Origin: Timema cristinae
Taxonomy: Eukaryota; Arthropoda; Insecta; Phasmatodea; Timematidae
Assembly: GCA_039000515.1 (NCBI GenBank)
Contig: JBCFYV010000001.1
Span: 59,144,234-59,208,233 of the forward strand
Length of the DNA stretch: 64,000 bases
Direction of reading: 5' to 3'
Part shown: positions 47,641-59,982 of the stretch, one piece after another
Position numbering within the stretch: position 1 is the stretch's first letter
How the letters are laid out: each line of letters opens with the position of its first letter
The notes under the pieces: generated by a model
The model's input: the letters and a program-made list of their open reading frames with translations, nothing else
What the model was told of the DNA's origin: nothing
Databases searched by the model: none
Position numbers and translations under genes: made by a program

Positions 47641-48299
47641 GCAATATAATAAGGTGGTCGTTAAATACATGTAAAATATGTCAAAAAAATGTATTATCTA
47701 GAATTGGTTTTATCAAGTGAGTTTTTCATTGTTCCGGTTAAATACTTCTGTACTTACTTACTTTTAGAAACTTTCCCCATCCTCAAGACATATTTTTGAT
47801 TTAAATTAGTAGTCTTATGATTTGCTGATAACTAAAATGGCGCCAGGTACATGAAACTATAACTATAGCCATACTGAGCTTAGCTCCAATGAATCCCCTG
47901 TACTGATAATAGTCGAGAATATGAACTAATGTCCTCTTGGAAATTCAAAACACAGCTGTTTGAAACGTATTTGAAATGTGTGTACCTGTCATGAACTATT
48001 GGTGTTGTGTTTCGATCATTATTTTGGTGTATGCCTACATGGTGTTTGGTGATTTAGTCATAAATTTTATTGAACAAAAACTAAAATTATAAACAACTTA
48101 TTCAAGATTTATTCGCACCATGGAAACCATGTAATTTTAAAATATTTCTTCCAGGCCTGGAAATGTTTTGAAATTTTTCATTTTTCCAACCTTTTCCCGG
48201 AATTTTCTAGGTTGTCCTGAAAATTCCTTTGGCCCCCTTTTTTTTTAAATACATTTACATACATACCTAATCACGCCATTCCCTTACAGGGTAGGCAAG

Positions 48300-49290
48300 A
48301 AAACTTAATCCATCCTCGCTAATTTTCTCCACACTTCCCTATCCTTGCATGTGCTTTTATTCTTAAAACTCTTAATGTTTCTCTTTTTCCCACAATCGTC
48401 ATTTACCTGTAAACTCATCCTGTGAACATGTCTAAACCAACATATAATGCTTCTTTCTCATTGACTTATTGGATTTCCTTTCAAAACACATCCCTTCAGC
48501 ACCCATTCATTACTGACGGTCCATAAAAGTTTTTCCACACATATTTCGTTGATATCTCACACCATTCGCATTTACCTTGCTCTTGTGTTTCTCTTGACAG
48601 ACCCACGCTTCATATTCATACAACAATGTTGGTGTCAACACACTTTTATATACTGCCATATTTGCCTCTTTTGATACTACCTCATTCTTTGCAATAATCC
48701 ACATACATCAAACTACTTTCTGAGATATATTCACCAGTTTGTCAATTTCAGCATCCATCCTTCCATTTTTACAAAACATTCTGCCCAGATACACAAAAAT
48801 CATTCACTTGCTCTAACGGTTTTCCATTTATACAAAGTTGACAATCATTTCCTGATCTGTCCTTATCAAAAACCAATAGCTTAGTTTGGAGACATTTATA
48901 TGAAGATCCATTCTGTCTGTCAACACACTCAAACAATTTAATGAATTCTGCAAGTCGCTTTTATTTTCAGCCATTAATACAACATATTCTGCATATAACA
49001 GCACTCTCACATTCACATTTTCCAATTGTACAACAACCGCGTCCTCACAAGCATCCCTCACACACTTATCCATGAAAACATTAAACAGACATGGAGGCAT
49101 AACACAACCTTGTCCTAACACCCTGTTCAATGTCAAACCATTCACTCAAAGTGCCATCCACCCTAATGCACACTTTACAGCCATCATACACAGCCTTAAT
49201 TGAATTTACCAACCATGTATAATCTCTAAGAACATTCCTTAACATACGCCTATTCACCCGATTGTACACTTTTTTTAAACATGACAATTA
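48300..49290 (-). pseudogene. Non-LTR reverse transcriptase remnant
   Basis: Reverse-strand fragments in order: KKVYNRVNRRMLRNVLRDY (about 49280), then VLGQGCVMPPCLFNVFMDK, then VRVLLYAEYVVLMAENKSDL where the catalytic YADD is YAEY, then LQNSLNCLSVL and LHINVSK. Farther left (48510-48704) the C-terminal block YKSVLTPTLLYEYEAWV precedes GKTFMDRQ. Several stops and shifts. Cell-type repeats with CCTGGAAAT and TTTTCCAGG phrases flank it on both sides (48120-48240; 49738-49800). Confidence 0.82.
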
Positions 49291-49299
49291 ATTATTATT

Positions 49300-50205
49300 G
49301 TAAAAATTAGATAACCTTTATTATATTTGTACCTAAGAAGTAAAAAGTAATTAAAACATAATTAAAAAACTATTATTTGTAAATGATTTATTTATGGTAT
49401 TTAAAATGCACTTTCTAAATTGATTGATTATATCTGCACGTGACTTAAAAACTAACATATCTAGAACAGACACAACATCCAGCCCCAGACCTTTAAACTT
49501 TAGTGGAAGGTGAAACCAACATTTCACCCATGATTAAATGTTATTATTTAAATAACTCTCATTGTGTTGTTGAATAAATGTTTTAAAAATAACAAAAAGT
49601 GTGGAAAGGTGCAGCCTTAGGAGAGTTGGGAGCCTGCATTAAAAATAATAATAATAATAATATACATATTTATATATATATATTTAAATTAAATAAACTA
49701 TGTAATAATGTATATTTTGCCAAGATAGTAATCTTATACACTTGTCCTGGAGGAATTGTAGAAAGTCCTGGAAAAATGCTCATGATTTTTTGTAGGAACC
49801 CTGTTATTATCTTATAATCTAATACAGTACAGATTAGTTAGGTAAATGTTTAAGAAAGTACACACATATTTGCATTGATAAATGGGAAACAATTGATTAT
49901 AACTGACTTGTGAAAACCATCAGACCAGAATTAAAATTTCAACCTACTCATCGCATTTAATTTTGTGCAGTATTCATTTAAATGAGGATTGGTATAATAA
50001 TAAACAATTATTGATATAAGTCAAACTTCAAATGTTTAACTATAAAGTGGGTGAAATCTGAAAACTGCTCACTCCATAAGACCTGTAGCCAACTGTAATA
50101 ATTATAAATAAAAACAAAGTTACTCATAAAATTTGGTAATTAATTTCCCCCAGTCAACAATTAATATAAGGGTGAAGCTTGGGTTCTCATTAAAGCACAA
50201 CATAT
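49300..50205. other. Intergenic AT-rich DNA
   Basis: Contains an (AAT)n and TATATA tract at 49645-49690. No gene, and no clear AATAAA for the - strand zinc-finger gene; the nearest ATTAAA on that strand is near 49955. Confidence 0.5.
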
Positions 50206-50207
50206 CA

Positions 50208-51800
50208 CTACGATACTAAATAATGAGAACTCAGATGAATATGTATTTTAGCGTGTCTCGCGAGGTAACGTTTCCGACTATAGCACCTACCACACTCGTC
50301 ACATTTGTGTGTCTTCTCACCATGAACATGCATGTGCTCACCAAGGAGCGACTTTAACCTGAAACATTTACCACACACTTCACACCTGTGGGGTTTTTCA
50401 TTCATATGAATCAACTTGTGACTAGTTAAATGATGACTATAACGAAAAGTTCGACCACATTCCTCGCATTTATGTTTTCTTTCATCTTTGTGAATTAGTT
50501 TGTGCCTGTTATAATGGTTCTTTCTTCCAAAACACTTGCCACATTCTTCACATTTATGGGGCTTAGCAAGACTGTGAACTATGGAGTGACTCGCCAAATA
50601 AACCTTCTTGGTGAAACATTTCCCGCACAAATCACATTTAAATAATTTAACTCCTCTGTGGTATAAATTATGTTCCTTGAGGTATCTCAACTTGGAGAAA
50701 CCTTTCCCACATTCGTCACAATTGTGTGGCTTTTGTTGGCGGTGAATGATGCTGTGTTTTTTAAGATAATCGCCATTCTTGAAATATCTACCACAATCAT
50801 CACACTTTACTGTCTTTGGAACAACAAAACAAAACATTCCAATATGTCTTGTTAAATATTTCTTGTTGCACAAGGTTTGACCACAGTGATGACATTCAAA
50901 CTTTTCATCCTTTTTGGGTACAGATGAAACTTTCTTTATTTGTTGGTTACACTTTTGCAAGAGATTTTGTTTGGTTTTGTCACTCATACTTGTTGAGTTT
51001 GATGTGTGTTTGTTAGTATATACTCCTTCTTTAATAGAACTCTCAAAACAATATGCCAATAATGAAGCTGTGTCTCTGCTATCTTCCAACTTCCTACCCA
51101 GATTATCGCCTACTTGGTGGCATTGCTCAGAGTTACTTGATGGACATGGATGAGCAAATACTTGTTTTTTCTGAAATGAAACAGATAAGTGGCAGTTGAG
51201 TCATTTTTTTGTTCTTAAATAACCACAGTGTATAAATGTTCCAACTGGTATTTGTGTTTGCTTGTACATTAATTCAAAATAGAATATGTTGTGTTTAGCT
51301 ACATTACAAAGGGAGAAATATTTATGTTTCTGGCATGACTAAGTGTACTGAAAGAGGGGAGGTTCAATCTCTGACTGTATTGATTTAGGGTGTTTTTTCC
51401 CCCAAATTTCTCTCCATGAAAATGCTGGTTTATTACTTTAAAATGCATTCTTTCCATTATAGTCCATAAAGTTATATACTTTAAGTCTGTAATATTGGCA
51501 CTAAAACATATTAAAGTTATATTTATAAAAATAAATGTATTTATTTTCCATTTTTAAACCATTGCACTCTGGAATTTAGACAATATATTTAATATTATAA
51601 TGTTCAAAAAGTAAAGTTTGTTCATATACAAAAAAAAATTAAATCAGGAAAAACATAACACGAATATTCAAACGTTTACCTAACTAAACAACTCTACAAA
51701 ACCTCGAACTTGAGCTCACCAGCAAGTCAGATGTCACATCATTATCCGGGCCAACTTGAAGCTCAGGTTTAACAAAGACAAACTCTTGGGAAGTTTCCAT
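50208..51800 (-). CDS. C2H2 zinc-finger protein, two coding exons
   Basis: Exon 1 is 51720-51800, starting ATG at 51798-51800 just after an acceptor (TTTGTTGTACAG), so a 5' non-coding exon is expected. It encodes 27 residues (METSQEFVFVKPELQVGPD and onward). Donor CTG|GTGAGC; the acceptor TTTCATTTCAG meets exon 2 (51170-50208) in phase 0. Total 347 aa. After a ~110-residue polar linker come eight fingers. The first is degenerate (HHCGQTLC with H-x4-C). Seven are canonical CxxC-x12-HxxxH fingers, most with Krueppel-type ECGK/DECG contexts, but the linkers differ from TGEKPY. No ZAD domain is seen. Likely a nuclear DNA-binding transcription factor; the target is unknown. Confidence 0.9.
51340..51450 (+). 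mobile_element. SINE family B fragment
   Basis: GGGAGGTTCAATCTCTGAC (B-box-like) then TTTTTTCCCCCAAATTTC and TCTCCATGAAAATGCTGG, parallel to 7195-7430 and 56650-56765. Head and tail are degraded. Lies in the intron of the zinc-finger gene. Confidence 0.4.
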
Positions 51801-52199
51801 TATCACTTGAATAATCTGGCCAAGGTTTCTGTACAACAAATACAAACCTATGACAACAGGAATACAGTTAACTACAAAATACAAGTATATGTTGCTGGTT
51901 ATAGCTAAAGAAAACTATATCACCTTAAGATACCGACTCACAATGAGGTGGTGTATTTTGCATTATTTACTCGATAACAGTGAAATAGTTTAGTATTCAT
52001 TTAAAATTACATATTAAAAAAAATTTAATGATTGTCACTGCTAACAATTCCACTATTTTCTAATGAAAATGTCAGGCTATTCACCAAGATATATCTGGCT
52101 TGAGCTGTATTACCTACCTAATTTACACATTGTCTGTGAGATGACACACGCTCTTAATGGATTTAAATAGAATAAGTGATGTGATTTTTAAAAATGTCT

Positions 52200-52620
52200 T
52201 ACTTACTTACTCTATGGTGTTAGGAACTCGAAAGTTAATTGCCGCACTTACAAAAGTATGCCACCTATCCTTATCTTAAGCTTGTTCTATCCAGTCCACC
52301 TCACTACACCTTATCCCTATCATGGGCTAGCTTTATCTAGTCCACCTCATTACACCCTATCTTCTTCTGGTATATTCTAATGTTATCCTCCCATTTGCAT
52401 CTAGGTCTTCCCAATGGTCTCTTCCCATTGGGTTTGCCAGTTAACACCCTAAACACAGTTCTAGATTCTCCCATTAGGCCCTATGGTGCTACATGTCCTG
52501 CTCACCATAATCTACGAGGCTTAATTATCCTTACAATGTCTTGTGGAGTACAGGATATGTAATTTTTCAATATGTAGCCTCCTCTGTTATTCAATAGCCT
52601 CATCTCTTTTTAGACCAAAT
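52200..52620 (-). mobile_element. LINE ORF2 C-terminal fragment
   Basis: The reverse strand reads TGKPNGKRPLGRPRCKWED, then EVDWIKLAHDRDK and DRWHTFVSAAINFRVPN. This is the terminal segment of an arthropod non-LTR ORF2, including a local ~50-bp duplication (CAGTCCACCTCACTACACC / TAGTCCACCTCATTACACC). Related to 5695-5865 and 15825-16045. Confidence 0.75.
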
Positions 52621-53199
52621 ATCTTCCTAAGCACCTTGTTTTCGAATACTCTAATTTTTTTCCGACATGTAAGGTAAGATAACATGTTTCTCAGCCAGTA
52701 AAATTAATGTATTTTCTATTTTGAGTCTTACATTCCTTGAAAGCAGGCGAGATGTCAACAACTTACTGACCAAGTAATAGCAGGCATTTCCCAACTATAT
52801 TATTTTCCTAATTTCCAATCTAATATTGTTATTGCTAATTAAAATTGTTGCTAAATATTTTAACTCATTAATCCTGTCAAATGATATGTTGTTCAGGGTA
52901 ATCTTTAAACTATCATCTCCAGTCTGTGTTATCTTTGTGATCATATACTTAGTATTTTCAGTGTTCATTTTCAAACATATTTCCTCACTTGTCTCTAATA
53001 AAATTTCTGCAAACTTCAGCGCTTTAGAATAATTTATTTGACAGAAATAGCAATAAATACAGTATATTGAACTACATTGTACTTAATTCTGATAAATAAG
53101 TTGTAAAATGTAATAAATAGATATGGTAAGAGTTGTAGAAAAATAAACAAATAAAAGTAAAAACAATAATGAACATTTACACAAACATCAGTATTTCTA

Positions 53200-53860
53200 T
53201 GCTTTCATTGCATCTTCCTCAGGAAGTAGTAGTAATACTGGCCTATGTCGACCTACTTTTGCAACAATTTGTCACAGTACACCATCACACATCAAAGACA
53301 ACAATTTAATCCACAACCTTTGACTCAAAACACCATATGATACTTGTTACCATCAATGTTGTGTCATTTTATACCAATATTCCTCATGTTCATGGTTTCA
53401 CTGAAGTAGAACATTTCTTGAACCAACGTCTGATAAACATCACACCAACCAGGGCTGTGTAGTAGTCACACCAAGCCTCAGACTCCTCTATTGTTCTACT
53501 GTCCGACTTAAACTCCTTCACAAATGGCTAAAGTATATTAATTAATAACAAAATATGTACTTCAGTAAAATTCTCCAATAGAGATTACTTCATGGAAAGC
53601 TTCTTTGATATTGTAAATAAATTTGTCAATCTAAATTACAAATATCGGGTTTAAAGAATAAAAAAGTATAAAATTAAGATTATATAATATATTATTATTT
53701 TTTTATTTTTTTAAGCTGGAGTTGGTACATTTTTAGACTCCAACTCTACCCAAAATTGCTTCCAACTCCACAACCATGACACCAACCACATCATTTATCA
53801 TTGATCTCAGTAAATATATATACTTGAAAAGAACAATTTTAAACTTAAAAAAAAAGCGCA
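53200..53860 (+). pseudogene. Penelope-like RT fragment, interrupted by a MITE
   Basis: The + strand shows DLLLQQFVTVHHHTSK then ILVTINVVSFYTNIPH and EVEHFLNQRLINIT, the Penelope RT region with SFYTNIP. The frame is broken by the MITE at 53450-53778 and resumes with PTTSFIIDLS. Short and stop-containing; unrelated in position to the element at 23.3-25.4 kb. Confidence 0.8.
53450..53778. mobile_element. 329-bp hAT-type MITE with perfect 8-bp TSD
   Basis: Left terminus CAGGGCTGTGTAGTAGTC; right terminus, reversed, CATGGTTGTGGAGTTGGAAG. The target duplication ACACCAAC is exact (53442-53449 and 53779-53786), and its removal restores the Penelope reading. Interior AT-rich, non-coding. Confidence 0.9.
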
Positions 53861-53869
53861 GTTTTACTA

Positions 53870-55106
53870 CTACAATTACCACTAGTACTTCCTGAAATCA
53901 TCAAAATGTGTGTAAATAATGTGTTAGTATTTTTACTTTTATTCGTGCATTATTTTTCTACAATTCTATCATATTGAGGTAAATAAATCAAACACACTTT
54001 TTTACTTGTATTTCCCCTTTATCATAGGGCCAAAATGTTTTTGGGTAATTTGTTTTAGTCTATAAAGCTAAAGTTACAGAATTCCTACATAAATTTAGGT
54101 GGTTTCAAAACAATCATTTTTGATATTAACCAATTAATCAAAATTATTTTTAGCGATATGGAATATGATAAATAAATAACAAATGGTTAAATATGATTTA
54201 CATTTATTTATTGTCTCAAGAAAATACTATTAATATACAGAGGAAAAAGATTTTAGAAAAAAAAAAAATTAAACTACATTATGAGTATAAATTAGAAGTT
54301 TTCCTACTAGGTCAATATCATAATAACATATAAATACAACTACAGTATTAGGCACAAAAAAAAAATTGAGTGAAAAAGTTATAATCACAGTTCTATGAGA
54401 TGATCAGGCCATGCAAGTACCATGTCAGTGTAATCGTTTTTTATATGATATTTTTAAATACAATATTGTATTTACTGATTATAGTTATAGTATTTAAATG
54501 CAATTTTAAAAAAACTGTATGAATAAGATCGGCAAAATGGTTGATCAATCCAACCCTAAATTTTCTCCTACATTTTCATATCAGCAACCAAAATACCATA
54601 TGTTTTTAAATAAACTCATATTTCACAAATTAAGGATACAAACATGGTAATTTGCTACAAGAATTCTAAGCACCAACACACCAGCCATTAATGTGTTATA
54701 AGAAATCATAAATATTTTATTTCATATAGGCTACCACAAAAAACACTCTCTTCATTATTTTTCTAAAAAGTTTTATGCTAGCTACTCTTGTATTATTTAA
54801 AATATTCAAAAGTTTGCTAACATTTGAGAAATAAATATTGAAAATAAAACAATTATACAAAATTATATATTTTATTTGTCAACATAATTTTAATTGTTTT
54901 TTTAAATTACTAAACATTTTGCACCAAACGAACAGGATTGGTTAGTAAATAATACAATAATTATGAATGTTTTAAGTAATAACAACCCATATCGGAGAAC
55001 TCTTTAAACAGGCAACTCTTTTTTCCTTTTTTAAATCTTTCATTCTTTACCAAATAGCACAATGCGTAGAAAGACAGAAAAATCTGAAAGAAGTATTTTA
55101 GTTTTT

Positions 55107-55143
<37 letters not shown>

Positions 55144-57220
55144 TTCCAGAGGGAAACAATTTAAAGAACATCTGAGATGTAAGGGCACATGGCATTTGGT
55201 AATTTGATGTGAAATGAGTCTTGTGGTTTATTGGCACAAATACTGGGATGTGTTGATTTAACACCACTTTACCAGTAAACATATTCTTAGACGGGTCTTA
55301 AAATATAAGCAAACAGGACCAACAAGTTATGCAATCTGCAACACTCACACTTTCCCTTCAAATAAGTATGAATGTGTACATTAGTGAAGAAACCTCCATA
55401 ACATCATTTCAATCTGTCCATGATAGGCATATGTGGTCTGCATGGTTTTATGATTATTGTACACACTGTTTACATTGAAAGGTACGTTACCTTGATGGAT
55501 TAAAATATAAAATAGGGCCATATTGTGATATTTCAAGGTAAACAAAGTGTACAATAGTATGTTTCTGGTAGGAAGAAACTTTGAGGATATATATACTCTT
55601 TTCTTTTTGCTATATTATTAGTATAATTTTTTAGGTAGGTACCGAGTTTATTTACAAAAGGTTACAGCTGCAGCTTACATAACTTGAAAAATTTCTTAGT
55701 AGATATTTTAACTGTCAAAATAATGTCCTACCTGAATCAGAGTGTAGGCCCTACCTAACCATGTTACAATGTCTTCTCAAGCAGACATGTAAACAAATCA
55801 AATGAGTGCTTTATTTGGTAATTTGTATACTTACAAAGGACAAGGAGAATGCATGGTGTGGATGTGAGAATGGACAAAGAAGGCTACCTTCACATGAAAA
55901 AAAGCATAGAGTATTTTGTAGTATGATTATGATAGTAAAATGATTCATTTGGCTTAATTATTATAATAGTACATGGTAAGTAGGCCTATAATGTGTATTT
56001 TTATAGTTGTCTACAATTGCAGATTTGTTTTTGATTAGATAATATAAATAAATGTTTTATAATAAGCTTATATTCCACAGAAAAGTTAAGGGTTTGTTTG
56101 TCTGGAGTCTAATCATATAGATAGTTGAAATATTAAAAATAAGTCTTGGAGATTTATATGATATCAATAGGACTACTTAATTTTTTAACTAAGACTATAA
56201 GAATCTTATGGTTTTATATGAAACTAATTTTCGTCAAAAGTTATTTATTTTGGTACGAAAACAAAAAATGAGACAAATACAACAAATATAAGATTTAAAT
56301 ATACTTTCATTGAGCCTTTCTGAGCAGGTTGAAACTTTTAAACCGAGTAAAGAGTAAGCTAAAACTGCACTCATAAACTTTAGATGGTATAAATATGTAA
56401 AGATAACATTTTATCATATAAACAAACTGGTCAGAGTTGCCAATTTTCTTCACATTGATCAGAATTAATCTTGAATCTCAACATTCCAAAATTATTCTTT
56501 CAGAAGCATATTCATTTTTTTTAAATAGCAAAAATCTTCTCTTTCTGTTAGGGAAATAGGACATTTATAATTACAGTAAGTCCTGTCATTGCACAAATTC
56601 GAGTTAGTGGATTCATAAACATGTGATTGCAGTAATTACTTTGACTTACAGATAGGGGAGGGGATTGAAGTTTGAATCTCGGCCAGGTTTATTGAGGATG
56701 GTTTTTCCAAAATAGTTTTCCCCTTTCCCTCCATGCAAGTGTGGGTACAAACCTTCGGAACAGATTAAGTATGCTAAGAGGACTTTAGTATTTTTATTTT
56801 TATAAATTTTTCACAGCTTCTCTAACCACCATGGTCACCACCCATCCCAAATTGTATTGCTGAGAAAGACTATAACACAACAAGTTAAACAACACCCTTT
56901 AAAAAACCAAATATCTTCTTTTAGTCCACATGTTTCAAATGAAAGGAAAGACGAGACATCAAGACCCAAAAATGCTTCGAATTTAAGATTATTTTTAAAC
57001 ATTCAGAAATACAGAAATCAAATTTAAAATATTATTGCAATTATATAATATTTTGAATTATATGTAGGCCCATAATTAATATTTAAAATATCTGGTTTAT
57101 CTCCTGATTACAACAAAATAGTAACCAATCGTTATGTGTGACTTAAGGAAATAAATGTGGTATTGTATACTAAACATAAGATATTTTTTATATATATATT
57201 ATATTTTTTTATATATGGAT
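53870..57220. other. Gene-free AT-rich interval
   Basis: About 3.3 kb without a supported gene. It holds a (TA)n(CA)n tract (about 55110-55143) and a SINE family B fragment at 56650-56765 (TTTGAATCTCGGCCAGG, TTTTCCAAAATAGTTTTCCC, CATGCAAGTGTGGGTACAA). Some of it may be 3' flank of the RPUSD2-like gene. Confidence 0.55.
56650..56765 (+). mobile_element. SINE family B fragment
   Basis: B-box-like GAAGTTTGAATCTCGGCC followed by the family B body order ending GTGGGTACAAACC; no tail module. Confidence 0.45.
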
Positions 57221-57224
57221 AAAG

Positions 57225-57295
57225 AAATCGAACCCAGAACATTTGGCTCAGTAAGCCAATACTCTTACCACTAAGGTATCCAGGAGTCAACCTGT
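57225..57295 (-). mobile_element. tRNA-headed SINE (head region)
   Basis: The reverse strand reads GGATACCTTAGTGGTAAGAG (A-box-like) and TTCTGGGTTCGATTTC (B-box-like). Close to the head at 16845-16912, so the two define another tRNA-derived family. Confidence 0.55.
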
Positions 57296-57419
57296 GCCAA
57301 TTGTACTAAGTACACATTAGTATTACAAGGCATACTCCAGCTTTGATTAGTCAGAACCTAAAATCTTGTGTGCAATAGCCGAGTACTTTGGGAATGTCCA
57401 CAAAGTTAGGTTATGTTAG

Positions 57420-59063
57420 TTACGTTCTTAAGAGGGTGGGTGGTTTATTTAGCTGAGCCCAATCAGGGAGCTGTGTCTGGTAGCACCAACCAGGGCCCTG
57501 GTACTTCCATGCGTGCAAGTACATCACCAAGTCTGAAGGTAAGGGGTCCCTGTAATGCACCTTGCAGTCATGACAATTGGGGTCACAGGTTGTCTTGGAC
57601 GGATCAAAACTTGTGTCTGGCTCCTCATGACCTGTCTGAATGGCCACTGTTACGCGAGATATTTCTGTCTTTGTAGCAGTGGATGGGGATAGTGGGGATT
57701 TGGAGGCACTAGTTACACTTGTTTCCCCACCTCTGCTCAGTTCTTGTTTTGTTACACAGGTATCAGTGTCAAGCATGTCCTTGGATACATCTTTTATCAA
57801 AGGTTTAAAGATACACAGCTCTGAACCAATATCTACTCCAAGCCAGTTATCTGCATTATGAATACTGATGAGATCACGAACCAGCTCATCATTTGTCTTA
57901 CCGGTATTGCCCCCACGGCCCTTCTCTGGGCCAAACACTGTATGGTTATACAATGGGTCATTAATAATGGGGTACCCTAGGAATTGCAGGTGAACACGGA
58001 TCTGGTGCATCCGTCCTGTGTGGGGTTTACATGACACAATGCTAGTCTTCCCATTAAACTCTAGTTTTTGGAAGCTTGTCATACATGGTTTACCTTTGGG
58101 AGAAACTCTACAGACCCCTATCTTGAAGCTCACTACCTCAATGGCCTCATTGCATTCAACAATTCCATCAGGGAAGTCTCCCTCTACACAACAAATGTAC
58201 TCCTTTTGCACTTGCCGATCCCGAATCTGCTGCTCTATGGTGCGTGCCCGTTCAGATGTACGCCCAAATAGTAATACACCAGATGTGAGCCTATCTATCC
58301 TGTGGAGGGTCCGAAGATTTCTGAGATTATACTCCTTGGCCAGTATGAAAACAACAGTGTTGTGACGATATCGGCCGCAGGGATGCACTGGAATGGATGA
58401 TGGTTTGTCCACTACCACGATGTCCTGATCCAGGTGAACTATGGTGATAGATTCAGAGGTAACTGGGACCTCATGCCTATGCACTGTGTTGGATAGCAAA
58501 TCATTGTGTTTCAGCTTGTAATCCACACTTACATGCTCATGGTTGACTGTCAGCATTCCTGTCTTTATGCAACGCTCATATTCCTCTGCAGGATGTGCTC
58601 GAAACTCACGTGCAAATACATCCAAAATCTTCTCTCCTACCCAGCGGCCCTTGGTGAATGTGGTGAACGTAAAGTAGTACGGATAGACCTTCCGGAGACT
58701 GTTCTCAAAATAGTAAGCAGTTTCATCATAGCGGTCGTCTGAGAAGCCAGGCCTTTTAATTTTCAAAGTTGTTTCATTTAGCCTGGGCTTTTTAATCTTC
58801 TTGTTAGCGTGTAAGTCATCAGCCTTTCTTTTCTCGCCACTTGGATCTATCAAGTTGCTTTCAATGGAAACACCTTCCTTTTCTACTATGGATGACCTTT
58901 CATCTGACAAGTCTAGGGAAGTCTCATTATCAGAGTATGATTGCTTTAAAACAACAATGGATTCTTCAAGAACTGTCTTTCTAGAAACACAAAGGGTACC
59001 AACATCCACACTGAAAGGTTTATCAACATTTGATTCTAATGGTTTATTACTATCATCACACAT
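57420..59063 (-). CDS. RPUSD2: RPUSD2-like RNA pseudouridine synthase
   Basis: Uninterrupted 547-residue frame on one exon; I start at ATG 59061-59063 (MCDDSNK). The frame stays open 92 codons further upstream, but that part is hydrophobic, AT-rich and unlike the family, and an acceptor-like TCAG lies just 5' of the ATG. The N-terminal ~100 residues are charged with a basic KKIKKPRLN-like stretch. The catalytic domain follows: KPSSIPVHPCGRYRHN (about 220-235), the RluA motif LHRIDRLTSGVLLFGRT with catalytic Asp257, and PHTGRMHQIRVHLQFLGYP (347-365). The C-terminus has CDPNCHDC (493-500) and LHAWKYQGPGW with PDWA, as in RPUSD2. Length is close to animal RPUSD2. The enzyme family isomerises uridine to pseudouridine in RNA. 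Confidence 0.93.
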   Translation of the reverse strand: MCDDSNKPLESNVDKPFSVDVGTLCVSRKTVLEESIVVLKQSYSDNETSLDLSDERSSIVEKEGVSIESNLIDPSGEKRKADDLHANKKIKKPRLNETTLKIKRPGFSDDRYDETAYYFENSLRKVYPYYFTFTTFTKGRWVGEKILDVFAREFRAHPAEEYERCIKTGMLTVNHEHVSVDYKLKHNDLLSNTVHRHEVPVTSESITIVHLDQDIVVVDKPSSIPVHPCGRYRHNTVVFILAKEYNLRNLRTLHRIDRLTSGVLLFGRTSERARTIEQQIRDRQVQKEYICCVEGDFPDGIVECNEAIEVVSFKIGVCRVSPKGKPCMTSFQKLEFNGKTSIVSCKPHTGRMHQIRVHLQFLGYPIINDPLYNHTVFGPEKGRGGNTGKTNDELVRDLISIHNADNWLGVDIGSELCIFKPLIKDVSKDMLDTDTCVTKQELSRGGETSVTSASKSPLSPSTATKTEISRVTVAIQTGHEEPDTSFDPSKTTCDPNCHDCKVHYRDPLPSDLVMYLHAWKYQGPGWCYQTQLPDWAQLNKPPTLLRT

Positions 59064-59069
59064 GGCAAA

Positions 59070-59980
59070 ATAATAATCTGATGTACTAGTGGATAATATA
59101 AATCTGATGTACAAGTTGGATAGTAAAAAACTGCTAAGGAATTTATGGTATATAGGTCTAAAAGTACTAATTGTGTTCAAAATTAAGATATTTGGTAACT
59201 CCAAATGAGTTAATTGTTTTAATTTCACAGACCAGGAGAATTTATGATTGACAACTAAAATCAAATTTTCAAACCTGAGAGTGTAAATTGCAACTAGACA
59301 ATTTTTTGAACATAGTCTTGCTGATATCAGTAGACACATAAAGTCAAAACATTAAAGCACGAAATTTTCTTGTGTTTTATAGCAAACATAATAAGAATAC
59401 TTAAACAAAGTTCGGTTTAAATTTTTAAATGATTATAGTTGTTTTATTAAAATACAAAGAGTTGGATATCTCCACACTTACTAAGTTTACTAGGTGATAT
59501 AGATATAGCCAAAACACTACGCAGCACAAGTCAAATTAAAGATCATCCCAATTTATTTAGCCAAAGTAATCACTAACCATACGTTATCAGAAGTTATCTG
59601 AAAAGAAATATAAAAAATATTGGTATTTTTGTCAAACTGATTTAAATAAGTTACAGTGTAAAACAGTAATTTATAAAACAAAATATAGTGGCATTTATAA
59701 CCTCTTTAAAAATAGACCTAGGCTACATTTATTGTTTATAAAAGGAGTGTCTTGAACAAAAAGTAAACATGAGCATATTTTCCACTCGAAATAATTGAAA
59801 ATAATTTGCTTATTTTTAATGAGTTAAATAATTAATCTTTACCTCTTATAAAGTAAAAAAAAATATTTTTAAAATTCTTTTAAAATGTATCACGTGTATA
59901 TTTTAGATCAAAGTTAGCCTACACTATTATCATAGATAACGTAATAAGTAGCGACACTGATCAAGTTAACACGAACTGTA
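59070..59980. other. Upstream region of the RPUSD2-like gene
   Basis: AT-rich with no TE signature; the promoter and any 5' UTR exon of the RPUSD2-like gene should be here, but no core motif stands out. 59580-59600 (AAGTTATCTGAAAAG) has no distinctive feature. Confidence 0.4.
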
Positions 59981-59982
59981 GA

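Noticed and set aside
57420..59339. 639-aa version of the pseudouridine synthase
   Set aside because: The extra 92 N-terminal residues are AT-rich and hydrophobic without family similarity; the 547-aa start at 59063 fits the family length.
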